From Roseateles_B sp041913905 (GTDB lineage: Bacteria > Pseudomonadota > Gammaproteobacteria > Burkholderiales > Burkholderiaceae_C), in the NCBI GenBank assembly GCA_041913905.1, contig JAYSEK010000002.1, positions 124,001 through 188,000 on the forward strand: a DNA stretch of 64,000 nucleotides, given 5' to 3'. Positions 8,404 through 16,218 of the stretch are shown here, one piece after another. Numbering within the stretch: position 1 is the stretch's first letter; each line of letters starts with the position of its first letter. A program made the position numbers and the translations under genes. The notes beneath the pieces are model-generated. The model was not told where the DNA came from. It made no database searches and saw only the letters and a list, made by a program, of their open reading frames with translations.

Positions 8404-9131
8404 GCGGGCCTGAGCAAGCCTGAGCGGACCTGAGCCGCGCCGGCCCTGGCGCTCAGCGATTGCGCATGGACGCCGGTGCGGCCGCTGGGCTCCGGCGGTG
8501 GCGGGCCGGCGGGCGGCGGATTGCCCTTGGCGCATTTGCCGCTGGCCTCGGCCAGCAGGTAGAAGGGGGCGCTGAGCAGGCCCATGCCGCCGCCGGCGTA
8601 CTGGCCTTTGCTGCAGTCGCCATAGCCTGCCTGCTGCATCTGGCGGCCCAGCTTCTCGCTGGCGCTGACGCCCACTTCCTGCCCTTGGGCTTCCAGGTGA
8701 CGCTCGCCGCTCAGTGGTTCGCGCGCCGCCTGGCGCAAGGTCGCGCGTGTGGCCGCGCTGTCGATCAAGCGCTCCTGGGGTGCCGAGGATGGGGGCGCCG
8801 CCGGCAGGGCCAGGCTCTGGGGCACGTCCGCGCTGCGTGGGACGGGGATGTCGGCCGGTGCTTGGTCGGGCCGGCTTGTTGCAGGGCTGGGGCGGGCCTG
8901 CGGTGCTGCCTGGGGCCGGCGCTCGGCGGTCGGGGCTTGACGGGGCAGCTGAGGACGCAGTGGCTTGTCGGCCAACAGGGCCACGGTGATCCGTTGGGGT
9001 TCGCGCGTTGGGGCGGTCCGCGGCTGCAGTCGGCTGGAGGCCAGACCGGCGAACAGCAGCAGGTGCAGGACGATGACCAGCAAAGTCAGTGGCCATCGCT
9101 TTGGCGCGGCGGGCAGGGGGGCAGGGCTCAT
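8094..9131 (-). CDS. Hypothetical Pro-rich membrane-anchored protein; C-terminal end doubtful
   Basis: The reliable part is about 8458–9131. It has a basic start, one hydrophobic segment (about residues 13–32, WPLTLLVIVLHLLLFAGLAS), then a long Pro/Ala/Arg-rich periplasmic linker and a region with GYGDCSKGQYAGGGMG and a second Cys (SGKCAKG). The layout recalls TonB-like or secretion accessory proteins, but no TonB C-terminal domain is seen. The open frame then continues antisense through the end of the acyl-CoA synthetase gene to 8094, with Arg/Ser-rich composition typical of a shadow. A stop exists in the neighbouring frame at about 8458, so a one-base indel or a recent stop loss is likely. 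Confidence 0.5.
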   Translation of the reverse strand: MSPAPLPAAPKRWPLTLLVIVLHLLLFAGLASSRLQPRTAPTREPQRITVALLADKPLRPQLPRQAPTAERRPQAAPQARPSPATSRPDQAPADIPVPRSADVPQSLALPAAPPSSAPQERLIDSAATRATLRQAAREPLSGERHLEAQGQEVGVSASEKLGRQMQQAGYGDCSKGQYAGGGMGLLSAPFYLLAEASGKCAKGNPPPAGPPPPEPSGRTGVHAQSLSARAGAAQVRSGLLRPAQGCCARSASSCRSTARCTLPVVVMGRVSMNSISLGYSYGASWPLTRDCRASTSSASPRWPGASTTKALTRAPRSASGLGTTAALATAGCLTRQFSISLGPMR

Positions 9132-9157
9132 GGCAGGCAGGCGCTCAGGCGGGGCGG

Positions 9158-9394
9158 TCAGCCCTGCTCGTCTGGGGAATCGGTTTCCGGGCCGGGCTCG
9201 TAGGCCAGCAGATCGCCCGGCTGGCAGTCCAGCTCGCGGCAGATGCGGGCCAGGGTGTCAAAGCGAACACCCTTGACCTTGCCCGACTTCAGCAGCGAGA
9301 GATTGGCCTCGGTGATGCCCACCCGCTCGGCCAGCTCCTTGGAGCGCATCTTGCGGCGGGCCAGCATCAGGTCCAGTGTGACGACGATGGGCAT
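9158..9394 (-). CDS. Cro/CI-type (YozG-like) HTH regulator
   Basis: 78 residues. A complete XRE/Cro helix-turn-helix is visible (RSKELAERVGITEANLSLLKSGKVKGVRFDTLARICRELDC, read in two parts), ending in the short tail CQPGDLLAYEP typical of YozG-type regulators. Its ATG (9394–9392) overlaps the TGA of the upstream DUF2975 gene by one base, so the pair is translationally coupled. DUF2975 membrane proteins are commonly paired with such regulators; the membrane protein probably modulates the regulator, though the signal is unknown. Confidence 0.85.
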   Translation of the reverse strand: MPIVVTLDLMLARRKMRSKELAERVGITEANLSLLKSGKVKGVRFDTLARICRELDCQPGDLLAYEPGPETDSPDEQG

Positions 9395-9957
9395 CAGACG
9401 AACTCCGCGTTCTCCTGCGCCACGCGCACGGACTCGCGCATGATGCGCGCCATGGCCACCAGCACCAGGCCCAGCATCAGCAGGGTGTAGTGGTCGGTGC
9501 TGATGCCCAGCACCAGTTGGCGCTGGCCTGGCGGGTTGTGCCAGCTCAGGGCCAGCACGGCGAGGGTGTGGCTCAAGGGGCGTGCAGCCGCCAGCGCCAG
9601 CAGGCCCCAGCCCAGCCATTGCAGGTGGCGCACCGAAGTGAGGTCGAAGACACGGCCCGCGCCGTAATGACCGAACAGCCGCCAGACATGCCACAGCAGC
9701 TGCAGGCCGGACAGCAAAGGCAGGCTCAGCGACAGCCACAGCAGGGCCAGCGTCAGCCCGTCCGGCGTGCGGTAGGGCAGCTCGGGCATCACCTCGTGCA
9801 GCACGTACTGGATCATCAGCTCGGGCGACCAGGCCAGTTGCACGGCGTACTGGGCCAGGCCGCAGGCGCCCAGCAGGGCCAGGAGCTGCACGGCCCGCGC
9901 CAGACCCTTGAGGGCGAAGGGCGACGGCGTGGAGGGGCGGTGAGAGGCGGCCATCAT
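9394..9957 (-). CDS. DUF2975 membrane protein
   Basis: 187 residues with four hydrophobic segments (about 18–38, 63–85, 110–130 and 150–172), the topology of DUF2975. It overlaps the HTH gene that follows. Two adjacent ATGs stand at 9957 and 9954. A longer reading from 9993 would place the coding start inside an AT-rich stretch containing TACAAT, which looks like the promoter of this pair; therefore the shorter start is chosen. The divergent gap to the next gene is about 120 bp. Confidence 0.8.
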   Translation of the reverse strand: MMAASHRPSTPSPFALKGLARAVQLLALLGACGLAQYAVQLAWSPELMIQYVLHEVMPELPYRTPDGLTLALLWLSLSLPLLSGLQLLWHVWRLFGHYGAGRVFDLTSVRHLQWLGWGLLALAAARPLSHTLAVLALSWHNPPGQRQLVLGISTDHYTLLMLGLVLVAMARIMRESVRVAQENAEFV

Positions 9958-10079
9958 CAAATCCGAAGTCTGGAAATTATTGTATGACAGCAATTAATTT
10001 ATGTGACGATGGCATTGGTCATGGCAAGGCGGCGGTCTGAGGCACACTGCCGGGCCTGTGTTGTGATTTGTCTTCGCGC

Positions 10080-10574
10080 ATGTCCAAGAAGTCCTCCCAT
10101 GTCAGCGAAACGCCGGCCACGCAGTTCCTGCGCGGCCACGGCGTTGCCTTCACCGAGCATGTCTACGATTACGTCGAGCACGGCGGCACGGCCGAGTCCT
10201 CGCGCCAGCTGGGCGTACCCGAGCACGAGGTGGTCAAGACCCTGGTGATGCAGGACGAGAAGGCCCAGCCCCTGATCGTGCTGATGCATGGGGACCGCAC
10301 GGTGAGCCTCAAGGAGCTGGCGCGGCAGATCCCCTGCAAGAAGGTCGAGCCCTGCAAGCCCGAGGTGGCGCAGCGGCACAGCGGCTACCTGGTCGGCGGC
10401 ACCTCGCCTTTCGGTACGCGCAAGGCCATGCCGGTCTTCGTGGAGTCGACCATCCTTGAGCTCGCCCGGATCTGCATCAACGGCGGACGGCGCGGCTATC
10501 TGGTGGGTATCGAGCCCCGGGTGATCACCGAGCTGCTGCAGGCGCGGCCGGTGCAGGGCGCCAGTGCAGAATAG
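10080..10574 (+). CDS. YbaK/EbsC-family aminoacyl-tRNA deacylase
   Basis: 164 residues with the YbaK/ProX editing-domain signature: VVKTLVMQ containing the conserved Lys, and the GGTSPFGTRKAMPVF loop. Family members hydrolyse mischarged aminoacyl-tRNA (for YbaK, Cys-tRNA-Pro), acting in trans with the synthetase. The start is ATG 10080; a TTG four codons earlier is possible. It lies 6 bp before plsY, so the two may be cotranscribed, although plsY also has a -10-like box inside the end of this gene. Confidence 0.9.
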   Translation: MSKKSSHVSETPATQFLRGHGVAFTEHVYDYVEHGGTAESSRQLGVPEHEVVKTLVMQDEKAQPLIVLMHGDRTVSLKELARQIPCKKVEPCKPEVAQRHSGYLVGGTSPFGTRKAMPVFVESTILELARICINGGRRGYLVGIEPRVITELLQARPVQGASAE

Positions 10575-10580
10575 CGGCCC

Positions 10581-11324
10581 ATGCAAGACCTCCTCTACCC
10601 CTTGCTGGCCGCCGTGGCCGGCTATCTGCTGGGCTCCCTGTCTTTCGCGGTGATCATCAGCCGCGTGATGGGGCTCTCCGATCCGCGCAGCTACGGCTCG
10701 GGCAATCCGGGCGCGACCAACGTGCTGCGCTCGGGCAACAAAAAGGCCGCCCTGCTGACCCTGCTCTTCGACGCACTGAAGGGCTATGTGCCCGTGCTGC
10801 TGGTGCTGCTCTTCGGCCAGCGCTTCGGCCTGGGCGAGGACAGTGCTGCCTTCGTGGGCCTGGCCGCCTTCCTGGGCCATCTGTGGCCGGTGTTCTTCAA
10901 GTTCGAGGGCGGCAAGGGCGTGGCCACGGCCGCTGGTGTGCTGCTGGCGGTCAATCCGCTGCTGGGCGGCGCCACCTTGCTGACCTGGCTGATCATCGCG
11001 TACTTCAGCCGCTATTCTTCGCTGGCCGCCATCGTGGCGGCGGTGTTCGCGCCCTTCTACCAGATGCTGATCTGGGGGGCATCGCCCACGGTGCTGTATG
11101 TGGCGCTGATGGGCCTGCTGCTGGTGTGGCGCCACGAGGCCAACATCAAGAAGCTGCTCAATGGCACTGAAAGCAAGATCGGCCAGAAGGCCGGTGGTGC
11201 AGCAGCACCGGTGGGCGCCAGCAAGAAGCATCCGCATGGCCAGGGCTACCAGGCTCGGGGCCATTCGCACCATCACGCAAAGGATGGCGCGAAGAACCAA
11301 CAAGCCAAGAAGAAGGGCAAATGA
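10581..11324 (+). CDS. plsY: Glycerol-3-phosphate acyltransferase PlsY with His/Lys-rich tail
   Basis: 247 residues. PlsY transfers the acyl group from acyl phosphate to sn-glycerol-3-phosphate, the first step of phospholipid synthesis. The family motifs are present: GSLSFAVIISR, the GSGNPGATNVLR glycerol-phosphate loop, and the FKFEGGKGVATAAG active loop, with five hydrophobic segments. The core ends near residue 200; an extra tail of about 45 residues is rich in Lys, His, Gly and Ala (HSHHHAKDGAKNQQAKKKGK) and is not part of the usual enzyme. CAGAAT lies 8 nt upstream of the ATG and there is no Shine-Dalgarno. Its TGA overlaps the next start. Confidence 0.95.
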   Translation: MQDLLYPLLAAVAGYLLGSLSFAVIISRVMGLSDPRSYGSGNPGATNVLRSGNKKAALLTLLFDALKGYVPVLLVLLFGQRFGLGEDSAAFVGLAAFLGHLWPVFFKFEGGKGVATAAGVLLAVNPLLGGATLLTWLIIAYFSRYSSLAAIVAAVFAPFYQMLIWGASPTVLYVALMGLLLVWRHEANIKKLLNGTESKIGQKAGGAAAPVGASKKHPHGQGYQARGHSHHHAKDGAKNQQAKKKGK

Positions 11325-11671
11325 TGACGATCGAACGCTTTGATGTCGGGCAGCGCATGTCCGAGATGGCCGTGCACAACGGCGTGGTCTACCTGGCCGG
11401 CCAGGTGGCCTCGGATGCCAGCCTGGACATCACCGGCCAGACGGCCGACGTGCTGGCCCAGATCGACGCCCTGCTGGCCCGTGCCGGCAGCGACAAGACC
11501 AAGATCCTGCGCGCCCAGATCTACATCGCCGATGTCGCCGAGTTCGCCGGCATGAACGCTGCCTGGGACGCCTGGGTGCCGGCCGGCCACACGCCGCCGC
11601 GTGCCACCGTCGAGGCCAAGCTGGCCAAGCCGGAATGGAAGGTGGAGATCGTGATCACCGCGGCGGTCTGA
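11321..11671 (+). CDS. RidA/YjgF-family protein
   Basis: 116 residues of chorismate-mutase-like fold. The conserved Arg (PPRATVEAKLAKPEW) that in RidA contacts enamine/imine substrates is present, as is the GQVASD segment. Some members deaminate reactive 2-aminoacrylate; this one belongs to a RidA-like subgroup and its substrate is not proven. The start overlaps the plsY stop (ATGATGA), indicating translational coupling. A strong hairpin follows 33 bases after the stop. Confidence 0.88.
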   Translation: MMTIERFDVGQRMSEMAVHNGVVYLAGQVASDASLDITGQTADVLAQIDALLARAGSDKTKILRAQIYIADVAEFAGMNAAWDAWVPAGHTPPRATVEAKLAKPEWKVEIVITAAV

Positions 11672-11703
11672 TCCCCACGGCCTGATCGCACAGTCTCAGG
11701 ACA

Positions 11704-11736
11704 AAGGCCCCGTCCGGCGCATGCCGGCGGGGCCTT
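11704..11736 (+). terminator. Terminator-like hairpin after the plsY–RidA pair
   Basis: AAGGCCCCG-t-CCGGC pairs with GCCGG-CGGGGCCTT around a GCAT loop, a stem of about 14 bp, followed by TTGTTG. It lies between convergent genes and may serve both strands. Confidence 0.75.
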
Positions 11737-11761
11737 GTTGCTGGCGCGTGGACGGGGCTGC

Positions 11762-12541
11762 TCAATCGGGGATCTGGTACTGCGCCGAGCCCATGAGGTC
11801 AACGCCGCACTGCAGGTTCTCGGCCCAGTCGATGAAGTCCTTGACCGCCGCCCCCGCCATGGGGGCGCCATGCTGCGGCACGATCATGTGGATGTCCAGT
11901 TGGCGCACCATCGCGGCCCATAGGCGCAGCACCTTGTTGCTGACCATGTAGCGGCGGTGGAAGCCCTCCATGCGCTTGAGGTGCGGGCCGAGCTCGGTGA
12001 TGGTCTGCTCCGGGTTCAAGTCCGCGCCCAGCGAGGCGCCCAGGTCGCCGGAGAACAGGATGCGGCTCACCGGGTCGTAGAACTGGAAATTGCCTTCGGC
12101 ATGCAGGAAGTGCGCGGGCAGGGCGACGAGCTCAAAGCTCGCGCTCCCCTCACCCAGGCGCAGGCGCTGCCCGGGGTCGGGGATGCCCACGATGCGGCCC
12201 AGGGTCTTGCCGGGCTTGCAGAAGTGCGGGGCGAAGCGTTCCCAGATTTTGGAGATGTAGACCTCGGCATTGGTGGCCGTCATCCAGCGATCCAGCGACG
12301 CGATGATGTCCGGGTCCGCATGGGAGGCCAGGATGGCCGCGAGCTTGTGCGGGGGGAAGTGCCGCGACATGCCCAGGTAGAGCTCGTTGTAGGCCAGGTT
12401 GCCGCCTGGATCGATGATGCAGCCGCTGCCCTTGTTGACGATCAAGAACTGGTTGGACTGGACGGCCTCGCCGTCCTCCTCGCTCAGCTTGGCGAACATC
12501 AGACAGACGTGATCGTCCTTGCGGAACAACTCGATGGACAC
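11762..12541 (-). CDS. MBL-fold / ODP-type oxygen-binding protein
   Basis: 259 residues with a metallo-beta-lactamase fold: metal motif LASHADPDIIAS, then HFLHAEGNFQFYD, the bridging Asp in ILFSGDLGAS, and a final His in VPQHGAP. These match the diiron ODP/flavodiiron-type MBL subgroup, known to bind oxygen in flavodiiron proteins and in chemotaxis-associated ODP. There is no flavodoxin domain here. The role is not established; oxygen or NO/redox sensing is possible. It converges with the RidA-type gene. Confidence 0.85.
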   Translation of the reverse strand: MSIELFRKDDHVCLMFAKLSEEDGEAVQSNQFLIVNKGSGCIIDPGGNLAYNELYLGMSRHFPPHKLAAILASHADPDIIASLDRWMTATNAEVYISKIWERFAPHFCKPGKTLGRIVGIPDPGQRLRLGEGSASFELVALPAHFLHAEGNFQFYDPVSRILFSGDLGASLGADLNPEQTITELGPHLKRMEGFHRRYMVSNKVLRLWAAMVRQLDIHMIVPQHGAPMAGAAVKDFIDWAENLQCGVDLMGSAQYQIPD

Positions 12542-12697
12542 GGGCTCTCTCCCTGCTTTGGATGAGCCCTCACTCTAGGTGGGGGAATAAGGCGGCGTCT
12601 TGAGACGGCTCAAGAGCGGCGGTGAATTCTTGGCCTGGATCAAGAATGGCCGGGCCGCCTGACGGGGCCCGGCCGAAAAGCTGCACGGCTTGCGGCC

Positions 12698-13984
12698 TTA
12701 CTGCGCGGCTACCTGGGCCGGCCAGGGCTGGGCCTGGATGTCGAGGCGGAGATGGCGGCCGCCTTCGTTCACGTCGACCCGGACGGGTTCTCCGGACTTG
12801 AACTCCAGCTGGGGTTGCGCCAGCAGGGTCAGGGGCTGCCCCTGCTCCAGCTTCAGGGCGAGGTGATAACGCCCACCAGCGGTGGCCTTGGTTGTGACAC
12901 CAATGCGCAGGGGCGTGCCCGCCTGCGCATTGGCATCGCTCTTGAACTCGACGGCCGCGGCCTGGCCGTCCTGCACCATGAGCCTGGGCTGGCCCAGCAG
13001 GGTGCTGCCCTCATGGATGCTGAGGCGCAGCTCGATGGGCTGCGGCGCCGGCTTGGCGTCCTGGGCCTGCACGCTGTAGCCAAGGCCGCCCAGCAGCAGG
13101 GCGCACAGGCCGGCGCCCAGGCGCACTCGCCAGGCGTGGCGGGCATGAAGGGGGTGCTTCTTGAGCATCATGATTCTCCGTTTCAGTGGGTGGGTGTCTT
13201 GCCAGGAGGCCGCCAGCGCAGGCCAGGCGGCGCCGAGGTCGGGCGATTGGCCTGCCTTGAGCAGGGCATGGGCGTAGTGCGCGAGGTCCTGGGAACTCGC
13301 GTGCTGAAGCACGAGGGCGTCGCAGGCCAGCTCCTGGTCCTGGGCGAAGTGCCGCAGCGCCCACCAGGCCAGGGGGTTGAACCAATGCAGGCAGGCGATC
13401 AGGCGGGCCAGCAGCGTCCAGGCGTTGTCGTGTCGACGTGCATGGACGGCTTCATGCGCCAGCACCAGGGCCTGTTCCGCGGCGCTGAAGCGCTGCTCGA
13501 AGTCAGCCGGCAGGACCAAGCGGGGCCGCCACAGGCCGATCAGCGCGGGACTGCAGCCGGCCGGGCTGCGCCAGGGGGCCTGCGTGCGGTCCAGATGCGC
13601 GCGAACCTGTGCATGAGCGCGCCACTGCAGGAGCAGCAGCGCGCCGAACCCGGCCAGCCAGCCCAGCATCAGCAGGCGGGCCATGTGCGTGTCCGTCGGC
13701 GCTGCCACGGCGCTGTCGACCCAGGCCTGCGGTGCTGCGGGCACCACCAAGGTCAGCGGCGGCAGGGGCGGCAGGCCGGCCGCGCCGGGGGCGAGCAAGC
13801 CCAGCAGACCCAGCGGCAGCGCCAGCCATGCTGCATGCGCCGCTCGCGGGCCCGCGGCGCGCATCAGCACGGGGCGCAGCAGGGCGAGCAGCAGCACGCT
13901 GACGCTGAAGAAGGCGGTTTGGCGGGCCAGCCCGTTCAGGCACACCGTGGCATCCAGCCCGGTGTTGACGAAGGGCAGGCTCAA
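12698..13984 (-). CDS. M56-family membrane metallopeptidase (second of the BlaI-1 operon)
   Basis: 428 residues. Transmembrane segments fall at about 22–38, 50–66 and 102–120, with the cytoplasmic zinc site HEAVH (H177, E178, H181) and the third-ligand motif QELACDALVL. Another hydrophobic segment near 285–305 is followed by a beta-rich, non-catalytic periplasmic tail of about 120 residues. BlaR1/MecR1 share the M56 core but carry a penicillin-binding domain, which is absent here. It starts with TTG 13984 overlapping the previous TGA (TTGA); the first internal ATG would delete the first membrane helix. In BlaR1-like systems the peptidase inactivates its repressor. Confidence 0.82.
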   Translation of the reverse strand: MSLPFVNTGLDATVCLNGLARQTAFFSVSVLLLALLRPVLMRAAGPRAAHAAWLALPLGLLGLLAPGAAGLPPLPPLTLVVPAAPQAWVDSAVAAPTDTHMARLLMLGWLAGFGALLLLQWRAHAQVRAHLDRTQAPWRSPAGCSPALIGLWRPRLVLPADFEQRFSAAEQALVLAHEAVHARRHDNAWTLLARLIACLHWFNPLAWWALRHFAQDQELACDALVLQHASSQDLAHYAHALLKAGQSPDLGAAWPALAASWQDTHPLKRRIMMLKKHPLHARHAWRVRLGAGLCALLLGGLGYSVQAQDAKPAPQPIELRLSIHEGSTLLGQPRLMVQDGQAAAVEFKSDANAQAGTPLRIGVTTKATAGGRYHLALKLEQGQPLTLLAQPQLEFKSGEPVRVDVNEGGRHLRLDIQAQPWPAQVAAQ

Positions 13985-15522
13985 AGCTGCTCCCCACGGG
14001 CCTTGCGCCAGGCATTGTCCAGCGCTTGGTGGCTTTCCAGCTCCTTACTGTGCCGGGCGTTCATCTCGGCCAGTTGGGTACGCTGCTTCGGCGACAGCTC
14101 CTCCATCTGCCGCTGAAACGCACGGATGAAGCGTTCGGAGCGCGGGTTCTCCAGGCTGATGCTGACTTGCGCCTGCAAGGCCTGACCTGCGGCGTCGGGG
14201 AGCACGGCATGCAGGCTGGTCGGCAGCTGGCCGGGACGGATGTCCTGCAGCTGTGTGAGCGTCTTGCTGCAGGTTTGGTCCATCAACTCGCCCTGGGTGC
14301 GTACGTCACCGTCGGGGTAGCCATACAGGTGCACGGCCAGGCACCAGCCGTCCATGGGCATGTTCATGGTGAGTTGGCGGTAGCTGTCGACTGGGGTGCC
14401 CAGCGAGTAGGCGGTCGCGAACTCCTTTTGCTGCCACGCTGAGCGGCCCAGCTGACTGTTCAGTTGCACAAGGATCGCCAGCGGCTTGGCGCCCTGGGTT
14501 TGCTCCGCCTTTGCGAGGTAGCTCATCAGCTCTTGCGTCAGCTGCTGGGGGTCGGCTGAGGGCGAGGGTTGCGCGGCCTTCGCCAGCACCGTGATGCCCA
14601 GGCACAAGCTCAATGCAGTGGCTCGCCCCACTTGCCGCTGCCAGGCGGGCCGGCGGTGCAGGCGCAGGCCTCGTACGCGCTCCACCAAGGGGTGCTGATG
14701 AGCCCAGCCGGTGCTGAGCACAGGCACGCTGCGCTTGGGATGGGACTTCAGCAAGGCGTCGATATAGGTCTTCACAAGGGGCTCCTCTCCTGAGCCGGTT
14801 GACGTTTGTCGATTCAGTACCGCGGCATCGCAGGCCAGTTCCTGGTCCTGGCGCATGCGGCGCAGCGCCCACCAGGCCAGTGGGTTGAACCACTGCAGCA
14901 CCAGCAAGCCGGCCGCCAGCAGGTTCCAGACGTTGTCGTGACGTCGGGCGTGCACCGCTTCGTGGTCCAGGATCAGGGCCTGCTCCCGCGGGCTGAAACG
15001 CTGCTCGAAGTCCTGGGGCAGCACGAGGCGTGATCGCCAAAGCCCAAGCAGGGCAGGGCTTTCGCCCGCCGGGGCGATCCATTGCGCGCCGCTGCGCTTG
15101 AGCCGGACGCTGAAGCGGCGCTGGCGCCAAGTCAGCAGCACCAGCAGCGCTGCTGCGCCCAGCGTCCAGAGTCCGACGGCCAAGCGCTGAGGTTCCATCG
15201 CGGGTCGTGCCGTCGCGTCCGTCGTGCCGCGCCGAGTTGGCGCCGACGGTGCGGTGGTGTCGACCTCTGCCGACGCGGGCTTCATCCAGCTAGGGAAGGT
15301 CTGAGCCAAGGACTGCATCGGCACAGGCAAGACCTGACCCTGCAGCAGGCTCGGCATCCATGGGCTTAGCATCATCAGGGGCACCAGCAGCCAGGCCAGG
15401 TACACGGCGCCGGCATCCAGCAGGCGCCGCAGCAAGGGGCGCAGCAGGGCCAGGAGCAGCACGGCAACGCTGAATAGGAGGCTTTGCTCCAGCAGCAGAC
15501 GAACCCAGGTGGCTTCAGTCAT
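13981..15522 (-). CDS. M56-family membrane metallopeptidase (first of the BlaI-1 operon)
   Basis: 513 residues. Two membrane helices at the N-terminus (about 12–30 and 38–56), another near 117–132, then the zinc site HEAVH (H187, E188, H191) with RQDQELACDAAVL, and a helix near 295–310. A periplasmic tail of roughly 200 residues ends in a charged helical stretch (QRQMEELSPKQRTQLAEM). The tail is unlike penicillin-binding sensors and its ligand is unknown. Two ATGs exist (15528, 15522); GGGAG lies 7 nt before the second, matching the other M56 gene at 20235. It overlaps the end of the repressor gene and, by four bases, the next M56 gene. Confidence 0.85.
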   Translation of the reverse strand: MTEATWVRLLLEQSLLFSVAVLLLALLRPLLRRLLDAGAVYLAWLLVPLMMLSPWMPSLLQGQVLPVPMQSLAQTFPSWMKPASAEVDTTAPSAPTRRGTTDATARPAMEPQRLAVGLWTLGAAALLVLLTWRQRRFSVRLKRSGAQWIAPAGESPALLGLWRSRLVLPQDFEQRFSPREQALILDHEAVHARRHDNVWNLLAAGLLVLQWFNPLAWWALRRMRQDQELACDAAVLNRQTSTGSGEEPLVKTYIDALLKSHPKRSVPVLSTGWAHQHPLVERVRGLRLHRRPAWQRQVGRATALSLCLGITVLAKAAQPSPSADPQQLTQELMSYLAKAEQTQGAKPLAILVQLNSQLGRSAWQQKEFATAYSLGTPVDSYRQLTMNMPMDGWCLAVHLYGYPDGDVRTQGELMDQTCSKTLTQLQDIRPGQLPTSLHAVLPDAAGQALQAQVSISLENPRSERFIRAFQRQMEELSPKQRTQLAEMNARHSKELESHQALDNAWRKARGEQL

Positions 15523-15880
15523 TTTCATACTCCCGGATCAGCTTCTTGAGCGCCTTCAGGTCGGCCTCGCTGAGCTTGCGCTCCGACGAGAACTGGGCCA
15601 CCAGCGGGGCCAGGCTGCCGCCGAACAGGCGGTCCAGCAGACCCATGCTCTGACGCTTCAACCAATGCTCGCGCTGCAGCACCGGGCTGTAGAGATAGCG
15701 CCGTCCGTCCTTCTCGGCGCTGATGGCGCCCTTGTTGAGCAGGCGGTTGAGCAGGGTCTTGATGGTGGCCAGCTGCCAGTCCTGCCGGTCCTGCAGGGCC
15801 AGGGCGATGTCCTCGGTGCTCTGCGGGGCACGGTCCCACAGGACTTCCATGATCTGTGCTTCGGCGTCGCTGATGTTCAT
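15515..15880 (-). CDS. BlaI/MecI-family transcriptional repressor (BlaI-1)
   Basis: 121 residues. A winged-helix domain with the family recognition helix (WQLATIKTLLNRLLNKGAI) and wing (GRRYLYSPV) is followed by a C-terminal dimerisation region (GLLDRLFGGSLAPLVAQFS), where M56 proteases cut known BlaI/MecI repressors. It heads a three-gene operon with two M56 peptidases. Paired palindromes begin 8 nt before the ATG and should mediate autorepression. No Shine-Dalgarno is visible, so the mRNA may be leaderless. It is strongly similar along its length to the repressor at 20225–20596. The upstream reading to 15937 would run through the operator and is rejected. Confidence 0.92.
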   Translation of the reverse strand: MNISDAEAQIMEVLWDRAPQSTEDIALALQDRQDWQLATIKTLLNRLLNKGAISAEKDGRRYLYSPVLQREHWLKRQSMGLLDRLFGGSLAPLVAQFSSERKLSEADLKALKKLIREYEND

Positions 15881-15887
15881 GGTTAGA

Positions 15888-15924
15888 TTACGGTTGTAAA
15901 CGCCGCTATTGTTTACGCACGTAA
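15888..15924. promoter_or_regulatory. Paired BlaI-1 operators, TTACnnnnGTAA x2
   Basis: Two palindromes, TTACGGTTGTAA (15888–15899) and TTACGCACGTAA (15913–15924), have centres 25 bp apart, and the whole region is itself an imperfect inverted repeat. They span the expected promoter of the repressor gene: a -35-like TAAACA, a 17-nt spacer, a weak -10, then 6 nt to the ATG. Repressor binding would block transcription of BlaI-1 and both M56 genes. Confidence 0.75.
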
Positions 15925-15982
15925 TCGATGCTGGCAAGCGGGGTGGGCTAGGGATTTACCCGATGGGGCCGTGGAAACGAAA

Positions 15983-16003
15983 AGCCCGCCGAGGAGGCGG
16001 GCT
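15983..16003 (-). terminator. Intrinsic terminator, minus strand
   Basis: AGCCCGCC pairs with GGCGGGCT around a 5-nt loop; on the minus strand the stem is followed by TTTCGTTTCC. It ends transcription coming from the TonB-like gene and repeat block before the BlaI-1 promoter. Confidence 0.7.
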
Positions 16004-16020
16004 GGGGCGGAGGAAGCCAG

Positions 16021-16178
16021 GTGACTCTGAAGGCTTGGCGCCTGCATGCGCCAAGCCCTTCGTCGGATGAAAGCCAGGTGACTCTGGAGGCTTGGCGCCT
16101 GCATGCGCCAAGCCCTTCGTCGGATGAAAGCCAGGTGACTCTGGAGGCTTGGCGCCTGCATGCGCCAAGCCCTTCGTC
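16021..16178. repeat. 57-bp tandem repeat, 2.8 copies, each with a perfect hairpin
   Basis: Units begin at 16021, 16078 and 16135 (period 57; the third is cut after 44 bases). Copies are nearly identical (one A/G difference: GAAGGC versus GAGGC). Each contains GCTTGGCGC-ctgcat-GCGCCAAGC, a perfect 9-bp stem. Because 57 is a multiple of 3, several frames stay open, but there is no start, ribosome site or gene-like context. The block lies between two hairpin terminators downstream of the TonB-like gene. Confidence 0.9.
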
Positions 16179-16182
16179 AGGC

Positions 16183-16210
16183 AGAAGACCGTCCGCAGGG
16201 ACGGTCTTCT
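16183..16210 (-). terminator. Terminator hairpin of the MCP–TonB-like pair
   Basis: AGAAGACCGTCC pairs perfectly with GGACGGTCTTCT around a 4-nt loop (12-bp stem), just after the stop at 16219. The following T-run on the minus strand is weak, and the repeat block and a second terminator come next. Confidence 0.7.
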
Positions 16211-16218
16211 GTCCTGAC

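Noticed and set aside
16021..16178. The 57-bp repeat as a repeat-containing gene
   Set aside because: Open frames exist only because 57 is divisible by 3; there is no ribosome site, and the hairpins explain the repeat better.
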